A stretch of DNA of 64,000 nt from JAIESQ01 sp964495375. Its GTDB lineage: Bacteria > Planctomycetota > Planctomycetia > Pirellulales > JAEUIK01. Positions 35,143-42,723 of this stretch are shown here, in pieces; within the stretch, counting starts at the first letter, position 1, and every line of letters starts with the position of its first letter. The notes beneath the pieces are model-generated. The model was not told where the DNA came from, searched no databases, and was given only the letters and a program-made list of their open reading frames with translations. The position numbers were made by a program, and so were the translations under genes. The DNA lies in the NCBI GenBank assembly GCA_964495375.1, contig CAZBWM010000030.1, positions 6,169 through 70,168 of the forward strand, given 5' to 3'.

Positions 35143-36459
35143 ATGAACGAATCCACGCTGTCGCGTCCGCCGCTGACGACGTCGAACATTCATAAGGTGG
35201 CCATCCTGTTCGCGGGGGGCCCTGCGCCGGCCGCTAACGCCGTGATTTCGACCGCGGCCTCGTCGTTTTTGCGCAACAACATCGAAGTCGTCGGCGTCAT
35301 GTACGGCTACTCTCGGTTGGTGGAATTCGGCCCCGACCATCCGTTGCAGGAAGGGCGCGACTTCATCAGCATCACGCCGCGCACGCTTAAGCGCACGCGC
35401 AATACCCAGGGCATCATGATCGGCACGGCGCGCACCAACCCCGGCAAGAACGTCTCGAGCCGGGAGCATCTGGCCGACCCAGAACGGACGAAACCGCTGC
35501 GGGCCGTTCACGCGGCGCTCCGTTCGCTCAATGTCGACGCGCTGATTTCAATCGGCGGTGACGACACCCTGAAAACCGCCAACAAGTTCCAGGCGTTTCA
35601 GCAGTACTTGCCGGCTGGCTCGCAGCACATCCCGGTGGTGCACGTCCCCAAGACAATCGACAACGATTACATGGGGATCGACTTCACGTTTGGCTACTTC
35701 ACGGCGGTTGAAACGCTGGCCAGCGAAATCCGCAACCTGCTGGCCGATGCCGAGGCGAACCGCAGCTACTTCCTCACCGAGACCATGGGGCGCAGCGCCG
35801 GTTGGCTGGCCTACGGCGCGTCGATCGCCGGCGAAGCGAGCCTGGTGATCAGCGTCGAAGATATCCACGGCAAGTACCTGACCGAAGAAACGCAGACCGT
35901 GCCTGACACGGGCGAGACCGTGACGCGGCGGGTGATGGTGCTCGATCAAGTCGTCAAGCGCATTGTCGCCACGATGCGGGCCCGCGATGAGTTGGAAGGC
36001 AAGGAGTTCGGCGTCATCATTCTGGCCGAGGGGCTGGCCGAGTACCTGCCTGAGGAGTATCTGCGCGGCGTGGGGCGCGACGAGCACGGTCACATTTCGA
36101 TCTCGAAGGTGAATCTCTGCAAGGTGTTCTCGAAGCTCGTGGCCGACGAGTACAAGCGGCAAACGGGGCGCACGCGCCGCGTCACCGGCTTGCAACTCGG
36201 CTATGAGTCGCGCTGTGCCCGGCCGCATGCCTTCGACGTCATGCTCGGCAGCCAGTTGGGCGTGGGAGCGTACCGAGCGTTGGTCGAAAAGCAACTTGAT
36301 GGCGTGATGGTCTCGGTCGCCGGGCAGCTCGAGCTGAATTACGTGAACTTCGACCAGCTCGTCGATAGCGAAACATTGGTCACGCACGTGCGCTACGTCG
36401 CCCGCGGGAGCGATTTCCATCGCTTGGCGCGGTTTCTGGAGACGTATGTGAATGAGTGA
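35143..36459 (+). CDS. pfp: phosphofructokinase, probably pyrophosphate-dependent
   Basis: The 438-residue enzyme phosphorylates fructose 6-phosphate. The N-terminal 'ILFAGGPAPAANAVIS' binds the phosphoryl donor. The residues that decide the donor read Asp in 'GGDDTLKTA' (138-142) and Lys in 'VPKTIDNDY' (169-175). In ATP-dependent PFKs both positions are Gly, so a PPi-dependent (reversible) enzyme is predicted. 'TETMGRSAGWLAYG' and 'LGYESRCARPHAFD' are the substrate motifs. A ribosome site (TAGGGAATCG) precedes the ATG at 35143. The gene follows the FG-GAP gene by 89 bp on the same strand. Confidence 0.93.
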   Translation: MNESTLSRPPLTTSNIHKVAILFAGGPAPAANAVISTAASSFLRNNIEVVGVMYGYSRLVEFGPDHPLQEGRDFISITPRTLKRTRNTQGIMIGTARTNPGKNVSSREHLADPERTKPLRAVHAALRSLNVDALISIGGDDTLKTANKFQAFQQYLPAGSQHIPVVHVPKTIDNDYMGIDFTFGYFTAVETLASEIRNLLADAEANRSYFLTETMGRSAGWLAYGASIAGEASLVISVEDIHGKYLTEETQTVPDTGETVTRRVMVLDQVVKRIVATMRARDELEGKEFGVIILAEGLAEYLPEEYLRGVGRDEHGHISISKVNLCKVFSKLVADEYKRQTGRTRRVTGLQLGYESRCARPHAFDVMLGSQLGVGAYRALVEKQLDGVMVSVAGQLELNYVNFDQLVDSETLVTHVRYVARGSDFHRLARFLETYVNE

Positions 36460-36489
36460 TGCGCTTTGTGTCGCTCGTTGCTCAATCGC

Positions 36490-36573
36490 TTAGCCGCGGA
36501 GCTTGCTCCGCGCGCTAGCGGGATCGATGCGAGATCGTGCGAGCTAGCGCGCGGGATGAATCCCGCGGCTAAC
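36490..36573. repeat. paired REP-like palindromes (REPIN-like)
   Basis: Two units face each other. The left unit, 36490-36519, runs TTAGCCGCGG...CCGCGCGCTAGC around hairpin GCGGAGcttgCTCCGC. The right unit, 36544-36573, is its inverse around hairpin GCGGGATgaATCCCGC. The same family occurs at 55231-55260 and 60580-60610. It lies 31 bp after the phosphofructokinase stop. Confidence 0.8.
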
Positions 36574-36581
36574 TATTGCCA

Positions 36582-37106
36582 CTAGTGGTGTTCGAGTTCT
36601 CTGGCACGCCGCGATCGCCAGACTAGGATTCCAATACACACGGCCCAGCCGCCGACAAAGCCGACGCCGTACGCCGCGTTGTGCGCCCAGTAGTCGGCCA
36701 GAAATCGATCGTGACGGTCGCTTGGCACCCGGCTGGCCAGCGGTTCGGCGAGCGACACCCAATCGGCCCGCGCGGCAAAATAGCCGGCGATTCCCGCCAA
36801 CAGCGACGCTACCGCCATCGCCGTCAGCAGGTAGCCAATCGGCCGAGTCAAATCGACCGCATTCAATGTCGGCCAACTCCCCACGCGCGATACCAACACC
36901 GCGGGCACGGCCAGCATTGCCCCCACCCACCAGGTGGCAAGCACGCCCCAGCCGAGGGCCAACAGCGTCGGCGAGTCGGTACGAAAGATCGGCGCGTGGC
37001 CAATCGTAAAGTACTCGACGCAGACGCGCGTGGTCACCTGGTCATGCATGATGCCGTACAGGATCGCCGCGGCGATGCACAGCGCGGCGATCTTGAGCGA
37101 TTGCAT
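36582..37106 (-). CDS. four-helix membrane protein of unknown function
   Basis: The 174-residue protein has about four membrane helices ('IAALCIAAAILYGIMHD', 'LALGWGVLATWWVGAMLAVP', 'IGYLLTAMAVASLLAGIAGY', 'AAYGVGFVGGWAVCIGILVW'). It carries the pattern 'LYGIMHDQVTTRVCVEYFTI' after the first helix, which I have seen in uncharacterised bacterial inner-membrane proteins. A charged loop ('RVPSDRHDRFLADYW') lies between helices 3 and 4. The ATG at 37106 starts directly before helix 1. It is 45 bp downstream of ispG on the minus strand, beyond the ispG stop at 37152. Function unknown. Confidence 0.75.
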   Translation of the reverse strand: MQSLKIAALCIAAAILYGIMHDQVTTRVCVEYFTIGHAPIFRTDSPTLLALGWGVLATWWVGAMLAVPAVLVSRVGSWPTLNAVDLTRPIGYLLTAMAVASLLAGIAGYFAARADWVSLAEPLASRVPSDRHDRFLADYWAHNAAYGVGFVGGWAVCIGILVWRSRRARELEHH

Positions 37107-37151
37107 GGCTCACTTCATGGCTCACAGTTCCGCAGCGGCTTCAATAGCGTT

Positions 37152-38300
37152 CTACCGCGCGGCGGGCTGCCGGTCGGCGATCAGCACGTCGAGCTCGCGC
37201 TTCAGCCGCGGCAGAATCGCGTCGTATGGGTAGGCGCCCAGCTCTTCGCTACCGCGCTTGAGATTGACGTGGTTGGGCCCGCACCACAGCCCCAGGTCGG
37301 CGTCGTCCGTTTCGCCGGGGCCGTTCACGCGGCAGCCCATCACGGCGATCGTGATCGCGTATTCTTCGGCGTAGCGCGTCATCTCTTTGACTTGCTGGGC
37401 CAACTCGATGAAGGCTTCGTTCTCCACCCGCGAGCAGCTCGGGCAACTGATGATGTTGATCGCATCACGGCCGAAGTCGACCACGGTACGGACGCGCCCC
37501 GCTGCGATGTCGGCGAGAATCTGCCGGCCGGCAGCGATCTCCTCAGGCTTGCGATTGTTCGGCACGGTGAGCGAAACGCGGATCGTGTCGCCGATGCCGC
37601 GGCTGACCAATTGCTCGAAGGCGATCCGAGTTTTGATGATGCCATCGGGGGGGAGGCCCGCCTCGGTCACACCCAAGTGCAGTGGCACGTCGGGGCGCTC
37701 GGCCGCGAAGCGGCGATTGACCTCGATCACTTTCTGCGGATCGGAATCCTTGAGCGAGACGCAGTAGCGCGTGAAACCGAGCTGGTCCAACAGCTCGCAG
37801 TGCTCCAGGGCGCTGGCGAGCATCGGGCCGATCGAGTCGTCCTCGCCGAAGCGCTCGGCGGCCGCGGGATCGACCGAACCACAGTTCACGCCGACGCGCA
37901 TGGCGCAGTCGTTGGCGGCGGCGACCTCGGCCAGAAACTTCACCTTCTCCTGCCACGGCTTTTGGCGCTCGTGGTGATAAAGATGCCCTGGGTTGTAGCG
38001 CACCTCGTCGACGTGCGGGGCCACCTGCAAGGCCAGGCGATAGTTCTCTTGCAAGTCGACCGACAGATTGGCTTTGGTCTGCTGGCGAATTTCGGCCAGG
38101 GCCGCGGCGTCTTTGACGCTATCGACGGCGATCCGCACTAGATCGGCCCCCGCGGCCGCCAGGTCGTTCACCTGATGGACCGTGGCCGCCACGTCCTGCG
38201 TATGCGTGGCAGTCATGCTTTGCACCGAAATCGGGTGGTCGTGCCCGATCGAGTGCGTGCCGATCCGAACCGACCGAGTGGGATTGCGAGGTAGATCCAC
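37152..38300 (-). CDS. ispG: (E)-4-hydroxy-3-methylbut-2-enyl-diphosphate synthase
   Basis: This enzyme of about 382 residues in the MEP isoprenoid pathway converts MEcPP to HMBPP using a [4Fe-4S] cluster. The cluster ligands are visible in 'ISCPSCSRVEN' (Cys about 286 and 289), 'AVMGCRVNGPGETDDAD' (Cys about 323) and a Glu in NGPGE. The N-terminus has 'ISVQSMTATHTQDV' and 'DLVRIAVDS'. The start is fixed at GTG 38300 by GGAG seven bases upstream. TTG codons at 38303 and 38306 lie too close to it. Confidence 0.96.
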   Translation of the reverse strand: MDLPRNPTRSVRIGTHSIGHDHPISVQSMTATHTQDVAATVHQVNDLAAAGADLVRIAVDSVKDAAALAEIRQQTKANLSVDLQENYRLALQVAPHVDEVRYNPGHLYHHERQKPWQEKVKFLAEVAAANDCAMRVGVNCGSVDPAAAERFGEDDSIGPMLASALEHCELLDQLGFTRYCVSLKDSDPQKVIEVNRRFAAERPDVPLHLGVTEAGLPPDGIIKTRIAFEQLVSRGIGDTIRVSLTVPNNRKPEEIAAGRQILADIAAGRVRTVVDFGRDAINIISCPSCSRVENEAFIELAQQVKEMTRYAEEYAITIAVMGCRVNGPGETDDADLGLWCGPNHVNLKRGSEELGAYPYDAILPRLKRELDVLIADRQPAAR

Positions 38301-38534
38301 CAACAAGCTCCAAAGGGTGACAATCAGGCTCCGCTCGGCGATCGCGTCGGCAAGCCACTACGGGCGCCGGCTAGCTGTCGACCGAGGGCAGGGCCGATAC
38401 CTTGATTTTGCGGGTCGGTGGCCTACTTGGCAACCGCGAAAATCAGCCACCCCGTAACGGCCGCGGTTCGAGCCGTGGGCACGACTTTGCATACGTCGCC
38501 TGCGCGCGGCGGCTAACGTCTGCTATCGAACCAC

Positions 38535-40010
38535 TTACAGCAGCGGGCCAAGCAGGCGGGCCGCGTTATCGGCAAAACGCTGCCCGATGCCGCGGGCGGC
38601 CCAGGCCTCGAGCGTCAGCAGGTCCGACTCTTGGATATAGGCCTCCTGCAATTGTCGCAACCCGGCCGTGAACTCGGCTTCGTAAACGGCCAACGTGATC
38701 TCGAAGTTAAGCCACAGGCTGCGCGGATCGAGATTCAACGAGCCAAACAGGCTGAACTGGCCGTCAACCGTGATGCTCTTGGTGTGCAGCAGCCCGCCGC
38801 GGAACATGCAGATTCGCACGCCGGCCTCGAGCAGATCTCCTTTGAAGGCCTGACTCGCCAACCGCACCAGCTTGGAATCGACCCGCTCGGGCAAGACGAT
38901 CGTCACCCGTACGCCGCGCGCGGCCGCCGCGACCAGCGCCGTGAGCATCGATTCGTCGGGGACGAAGTAGGGGGTGGTGAGCACCAGCTCGTGTCGCGCG
39001 GCATAAATCGTCGTCAGCAGAATGGTGTAGATCGCGTCGCCGCGCTGCGCCGGGCCCGAGGGGACAACCTGCACGGCCGCCGATCCACGATCGGGCACGG
39101 CGTGCACATCGGCCGTCTTGTTGAGCTTTTCGATCCCCTCGCCGGTTTCAAGCTCCCAGTCTTCGAGAAACGTGATGCCCAGCGGTTCGACGGCCGGCCC
39201 CTCGCAGCGCACCATGGCGTCGACCCATTGGCCGACGCCGGCATCGGTCTTGAAAAACCGTGGATCGACGAGATTCTGACTGCCGGTGTAGCCGATCTCG
39301 CCGTCGATCACCACGATCTTGCGGTGCAACCGCAGGTCGATCCGCACGAACAGCATCCGCACGAGACCGACCGGTAGGGCGCCTTGCACCTTAATGCCGG
39401 CGTCGAGCATGCGCTGCGCCAGCGGGCTGCGCAAAAACTCGTGGCTCCCCACCGAGTCGACGAGCACCCGGCAGCTCACGCCGCGCGTCGTCGCGCGAAT
39501 GAGCGCCTCGGCCACGTCATCGGCAGTTCCCCCAACGCACCAGATGTAGAATTCGAGGTGACAGCTTCGCTGGGCGGCGTCGATATCGGCAATCAACCGC
39601 CGAAAGGTCTCGTCCGCTGTGTGGATCAGCTCGAGTCGATTGCCTGGCAGCGGCGGAATACCGGCCATCGACGTGCAGAGGCGACTGTGCTGCTCGCACT
39701 CGGGGCCCATGGCAGACCAATTCGTGACGGCCCGGGCGTCGAGCTCTTTGAGCCAATTGACATACGGCGCGTGGACCCGCGCGGCGCGAACGGCACGCTC
39801 ACGCCCCAGGCGGTTCTCGCCGACGAACAAATAGACCGCCGCGCCGGCAAAGGGGACCAATAGCACCAACGTCAGCCAGGCCAGCGAGACGCCAACGGGC
39901 CGCCGCCGATTGATCACGCGCACCGACAGGCCGACGCGGATGGCCAGGTCGGCGAGAAAGACGGCGATGGTGATTAGCTCGGCGTAATGCGGCCCCAGCG
40001 ACTCCGTCAA
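38535..40010 (-). CDS. cls: cardiolipin synthase (phospholipase D family)
   Basis: The 491-residue inner-membrane enzyme makes cardiolipin from phosphatidylglycerol. It has two N-terminal membrane helices ('LITIAVFLADLAIRVGLSVR', 'SLAWLTLVLLVPFAGAAVYL') and two HKD catalytic motifs: 'LRLHRKIVVIDGEIGYTGSQ' and 'LLHTKSITVDGQFSLFGSLN', each followed by an Asn. The start is TTG at 40010 with GGAG eight bases upstream. It overlaps the stop of the preceding oxidoreductase as TTGA, which points to translational coupling. Typical length for ClsA-type enzymes. Confidence 0.93.
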   Translation of the reverse strand: MTESLGPHYAELITIAVFLADLAIRVGLSVRVINRRRPVGVSLAWLTLVLLVPFAGAAVYLFVGENRLGRERAVRAARVHAPYVNWLKELDARAVTNWSAMGPECEQHSRLCTSMAGIPPLPGNRLELIHTADETFRRLIADIDAAQRSCHLEFYIWCVGGTADDVAEALIRATTRGVSCRVLVDSVGSHEFLRSPLAQRMLDAGIKVQGALPVGLVRMLFVRIDLRLHRKIVVIDGEIGYTGSQNLVDPRFFKTDAGVGQWVDAMVRCEGPAVEPLGITFLEDWELETGEGIEKLNKTADVHAVPDRGSAAVQVVPSGPAQRGDAIYTILLTTIYAARHELVLTTPYFVPDESMLTALVAAAARGVRVTIVLPERVDSKLVRLASQAFKGDLLEAGVRICMFRGGLLHTKSITVDGQFSLFGSLNLDPRSLWLNFEITLAVYEAEFTAGLRQLQEAYIQESDLLTLEAWAARGIGQRFADNAARLLGPLL

Positions 40011-41263
40011 GCAAACATCTCCGGCGTGAACTTGCGGTACTCGCCGGCGAACTGAGCGTCGGTCCCCACGATCGTGGCCGCCACCGAGTTCATGCCGATC
40101 TCACCGGTGCACGTGGGTTGCGTGCGATTGCGCACCGCGTGATTGAAGATCCGCATCTCATTCTGATAGGCGAACGTGCGCAACCCGCCGCCGGTGCGAT
40201 CGGCTTCGGCCGCGGCCAGCTCGCTGGTGGTGGAAAGGACGCCACCGAGCTCGATTTCGCCGAGCTTGGCGATCGAAACCTTGGTCGGGCGGCGCTCCTT
40301 GTCGTAAACGACGAGCTCTTGCTCGGCCGTCACCCGCAGCGCGCCGTCCATGCCCAGGAACAATTCGCCGTAGCTCCAGGCGAAGTTAAAGCCCTGGTGA
40401 AAGTCCTGCGTGAAGCGGACGATCGTGTCCCCTTCGTACATGTACTCGGCCGAGCAAATGTCGTGCGTCTCGCGGCCGTCGGCGTAACGGCTCGTGCCCA
40501 TGCCGCAGACGACCTTCGGGCGGCGACCACCCAAGAGCCAACCGCTGGCGTCCATCTGGTGCGTGCCATTCTCGGTCATCAGGCCATGACCATACTTGCG
40601 GTACAGCCGCCAGTTGATGAGATGATTGGCGGTCGGAAAGCCCCACTTCGAGAAGTCCTTATCGAGATCCTTCGGCACGTCGCGCTTCCAGTCGCTGGCG
40701 CGGTCCCAGAAGGCGTCGACCCGCATGATCTCGCCGATCACTCCCTCTTTCTGCAGCATGCGCTCGGCCAGGTAGTAGAGCGGATTGCTGCGCCGCTGCT
40801 GGCCGATTTGCAGCACGCGGCCGGTCTCGTCGCGCGTGGCGATCATCGCGCGGGCCTCGTCGATGGTGTAGGCCATCGGCTTTTCGCAGAAGACGTCTTT
40901 GCCGGCCTTCATCGCATCGATACTGGCCGGGGCGTGGGTGTGCTCGGGGAGCGCGATCACCACGGCCTGCAGGTCCTTCTCCTTGTCGAGCAGGTCTTTC
41001 CAATCGTCGTAGACGCGGGCGTCGGGCGAAAGCTTCTGGGCTTCGGCCACGCAGAGCGGATTGATCTCGCAGACCGCGGTCATCTTGACGCCGGGCACTT
41101 TCAGAAAGTTGCCGGCGACGTGGCGCCCCTGCCCACCGGCGCCGATCAAGGCGAAGTTCAGGCTGTCGTTGGCCGTCGCGGCGCGGGCGAAGCGCGTCGT
41201 GGCGGCAACCGCGCCGATGGCAGCGGTCGATTGCAAGAACCCTCGACGATGACTGCGGAGCAT
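40007..41263 (-). CDS. Tat-exported Gfo/Idh/MocA family oxidoreductase
   Basis: The 418-residue protein starts with a Tat signal ('MLRSHRRGFLQSTAAIGAVA', twin arginine at 6-7). A Rossmann fold follows ('NFALIGAGGQGRHVAGNFLK') and then the family motif 'HAPASIDAMKAGKDVFCEKP', whose lysine contacts NAD(P) in relatives. The C-terminal domain holds 'LINWRLYRKYGHGLMTENGT'. Such proteins oxidise sugars or derivatives using NAD(P); an exported copy with a bound cofactor is typical of planctomycetes. ACCGGAGGG upstream fixes the ATG at 41263. The downstream cls gene overlaps by 4 bp. Confidence 0.92.
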   Translation of the reverse strand: MLRSHRRGFLQSTAAIGAVAATTRFARAATANDSLNFALIGAGGQGRHVAGNFLKVPGVKMTAVCEINPLCVAEAQKLSPDARVYDDWKDLLDKEKDLQAVVIALPEHTHAPASIDAMKAGKDVFCEKPMAYTIDEARAMIATRDETGRVLQIGQQRRSNPLYYLAERMLQKEGVIGEIMRVDAFWDRASDWKRDVPKDLDKDFSKWGFPTANHLINWRLYRKYGHGLMTENGTHQMDASGWLLGGRRPKVVCGMGTSRYADGRETHDICSAEYMYEGDTIVRFTQDFHQGFNFAWSYGELFLGMDGALRVTAEQELVVYDKERRPTKVSIAKLGEIELGGVLSTTSELAAAEADRTGGGLRTFAYQNEMRIFNHAVRNRTQPTCTGEIGMNSVAATIVGTDAQFAGEYRKFTPEMFA

Positions 41264-41442
41264 GATCGAACCCTCCGGTGTGTTTTGCACGAGCGCAGCG
41301 CGGCAAACAGCGGCCGCGCAAACGTTCTGGTGGCTGGCGGTAACTGCCCACTATGGAGGTCGCGCCGGCGGGCGTCAAGCAACGAGCAAAACCGGCGGTA
41401 CAACCGCGGGTTGCCAGCGATGATTCTCGCTCACAGCAGCTG

Positions 41443-42201
41443 CTAGCGACGCCGCTGCGCACGATCGCGTACGCCGATCGCGGCGACCACCGCGACGCCC
41501 AATAGCAGCATGGCCACGCTGCTCGGCTCGGGGATCGTCACGATCCAGCCGGCGTAATCGAGCGCTAGCGCCGCGTTGATGTAGCTGCGCACTTCGGCAG
41601 TATTGTCGAGCTCGGTTGGGCCAATCACCGTAACGTTCTGGCCCGCTGGCGAGTCGAGCGAATAGCCCCAGGCGACACCGCCCAGCAGGCGGGCCTGCTT
41701 GTTCGCTTCGTCGGTGACGGCCACCACGAAGGTCTCGGCCAGGAACGTCATGGGGGCGTATCCCCACGGCGCGAACGGACCATCACCGGTCCACGGGCCG
41801 ATGCCGCGCCCCGTGACGGCTAGCGACCCTTTGGTCGGGCCACTGATGTCGTACCACGGTAACGCGTCGGCTTTCTGCAAGCCCAGCGACTGATACGGAA
41901 GCGGATCGATGAAGGGACGCATCGGATCGGGATACGGACTGCCGACATCGATTGAGTAGAGCACCACCTGCAACCAGCGCAGATTCGACGAGTCGACCAG
42001 CGTTTGCAATGGATCGAGCGTCCAGTTGGCCCACATGCTCACGCCGCCTTGAAAGCCATCCTGATTAACGTAGGGCCCTTGCGTCGTGAGGGTGCCGACC
42101 GTGACGCCGTCGAACGTCAACGACCCAGCCCGGCTCACGCTGCCAGCCGACAGCGCAATCAAGGCCCAGACCACAACGGTCGCGAGCGATCGCAAATTCA
42201 T
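41443..42201 (-). CDS. PEP-CTERM sorting domain protein
   Basis: The 252-residue protein has a signal peptide ('MNLRSLATVVVWALIALSAG') and ends with 'TIPEPSSVAMLLLGVAVV', a short helix and 'RDRAQRRR'. This is the PEP-CTERM tail. The core ('LTFDGVTVGTLTTQGPYVNQ') is beta-rich and unassigned. The stop is 179 bp from the Gfo/Idh/MocA start; whether they share a transcript is unclear. The upstream side is a 522-bp spacer to the divergent barrel gene. Confidence 0.87.
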   Translation of the reverse strand: MNLRSLATVVVWALIALSAGSVSRAGSLTFDGVTVGTLTTQGPYVNQDGFQGGVSMWANWTLDPLQTLVDSSNLRWLQVVLYSIDVGSPYPDPMRPFIDPLPYQSLGLQKADALPWYDISGPTKGSLAVTGRGIGPWTGDGPFAPWGYAPMTFLAETFVVAVTDEANKQARLLGGVAWGYSLDSPAGQNVTVIGPTELDNTAEVRSYINAALALDYAGWIVTIPEPSSVAMLLLGVAVVAAIGVRDRAQRRR

Positions 42202-42723
42202 GAAATGGCGAAATCCGCGCGGGCGAAAAGAAGCGTGCCGCATGACGTGATTTGGGCCGGTTCAGCGGCCGGCCGTGCTGAGGATCTCCCCTGCTGAAGT
42301 TTCGAGCGTAGCTGGCCGCTCCAAAACGTGCAACAGCATGCTAGCAGCGACGTTCCGCGGTCGTGGTTTGTGGCCAGGGTCAACCACAACTCGGGAGAGT
42401 CAGGGTCAAGGCTCGGCACCGGTAAGCGCAGCCGGAGAATGGGGCGCCCGGCCATATTCCATCCCGTAACCAGTGTGGCTGCAAATACTTGCCGACGATT
42501 GGCAGACCTTGCGGGTTGGGCAGCCTCTGTCGAATGCTCCTGAATCTCTCTAAATGCCGATCGTTCGGGCCGAACCAAGGATAGGGTTCGTGCCGGATCG
42601 GCGAGTTGCGCCGGTCGGTCGAATTCTCGGCCCTCGCGACCCCCGCGCCGCGGCCGGCCGCCGTCTGAACTGCGTAAGCCGAATCCGCCGTCCGACCGCT
42701 CGACCACCCGCCCGACATCGCAC
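42202..42723. other. divergent spacer without a gene
   Basis: This 522-bp spacer lies between the PEP-CTERM gene and the Cys-rich barrel gene. It contains a small hairpin, TTGTGG...CCACAA at 42368-42389, and two copies of CAGGGTCAA. No frame looks coding and no clear promoter could be placed. Confidence 0.4.

Noticed and set aside
36681..38141. 486-codon frame opposite the membrane protein gene and ispG
   Set aside because: The minus-strand genes are clear (ispG has all its cluster ligands); the opposite frame has no motifs.
40118..41446. 442-codon frame opposite the Gfo/Idh/MocA gene
   Set aside because: It is a shadow of a well-supported gene; no ribosome site.
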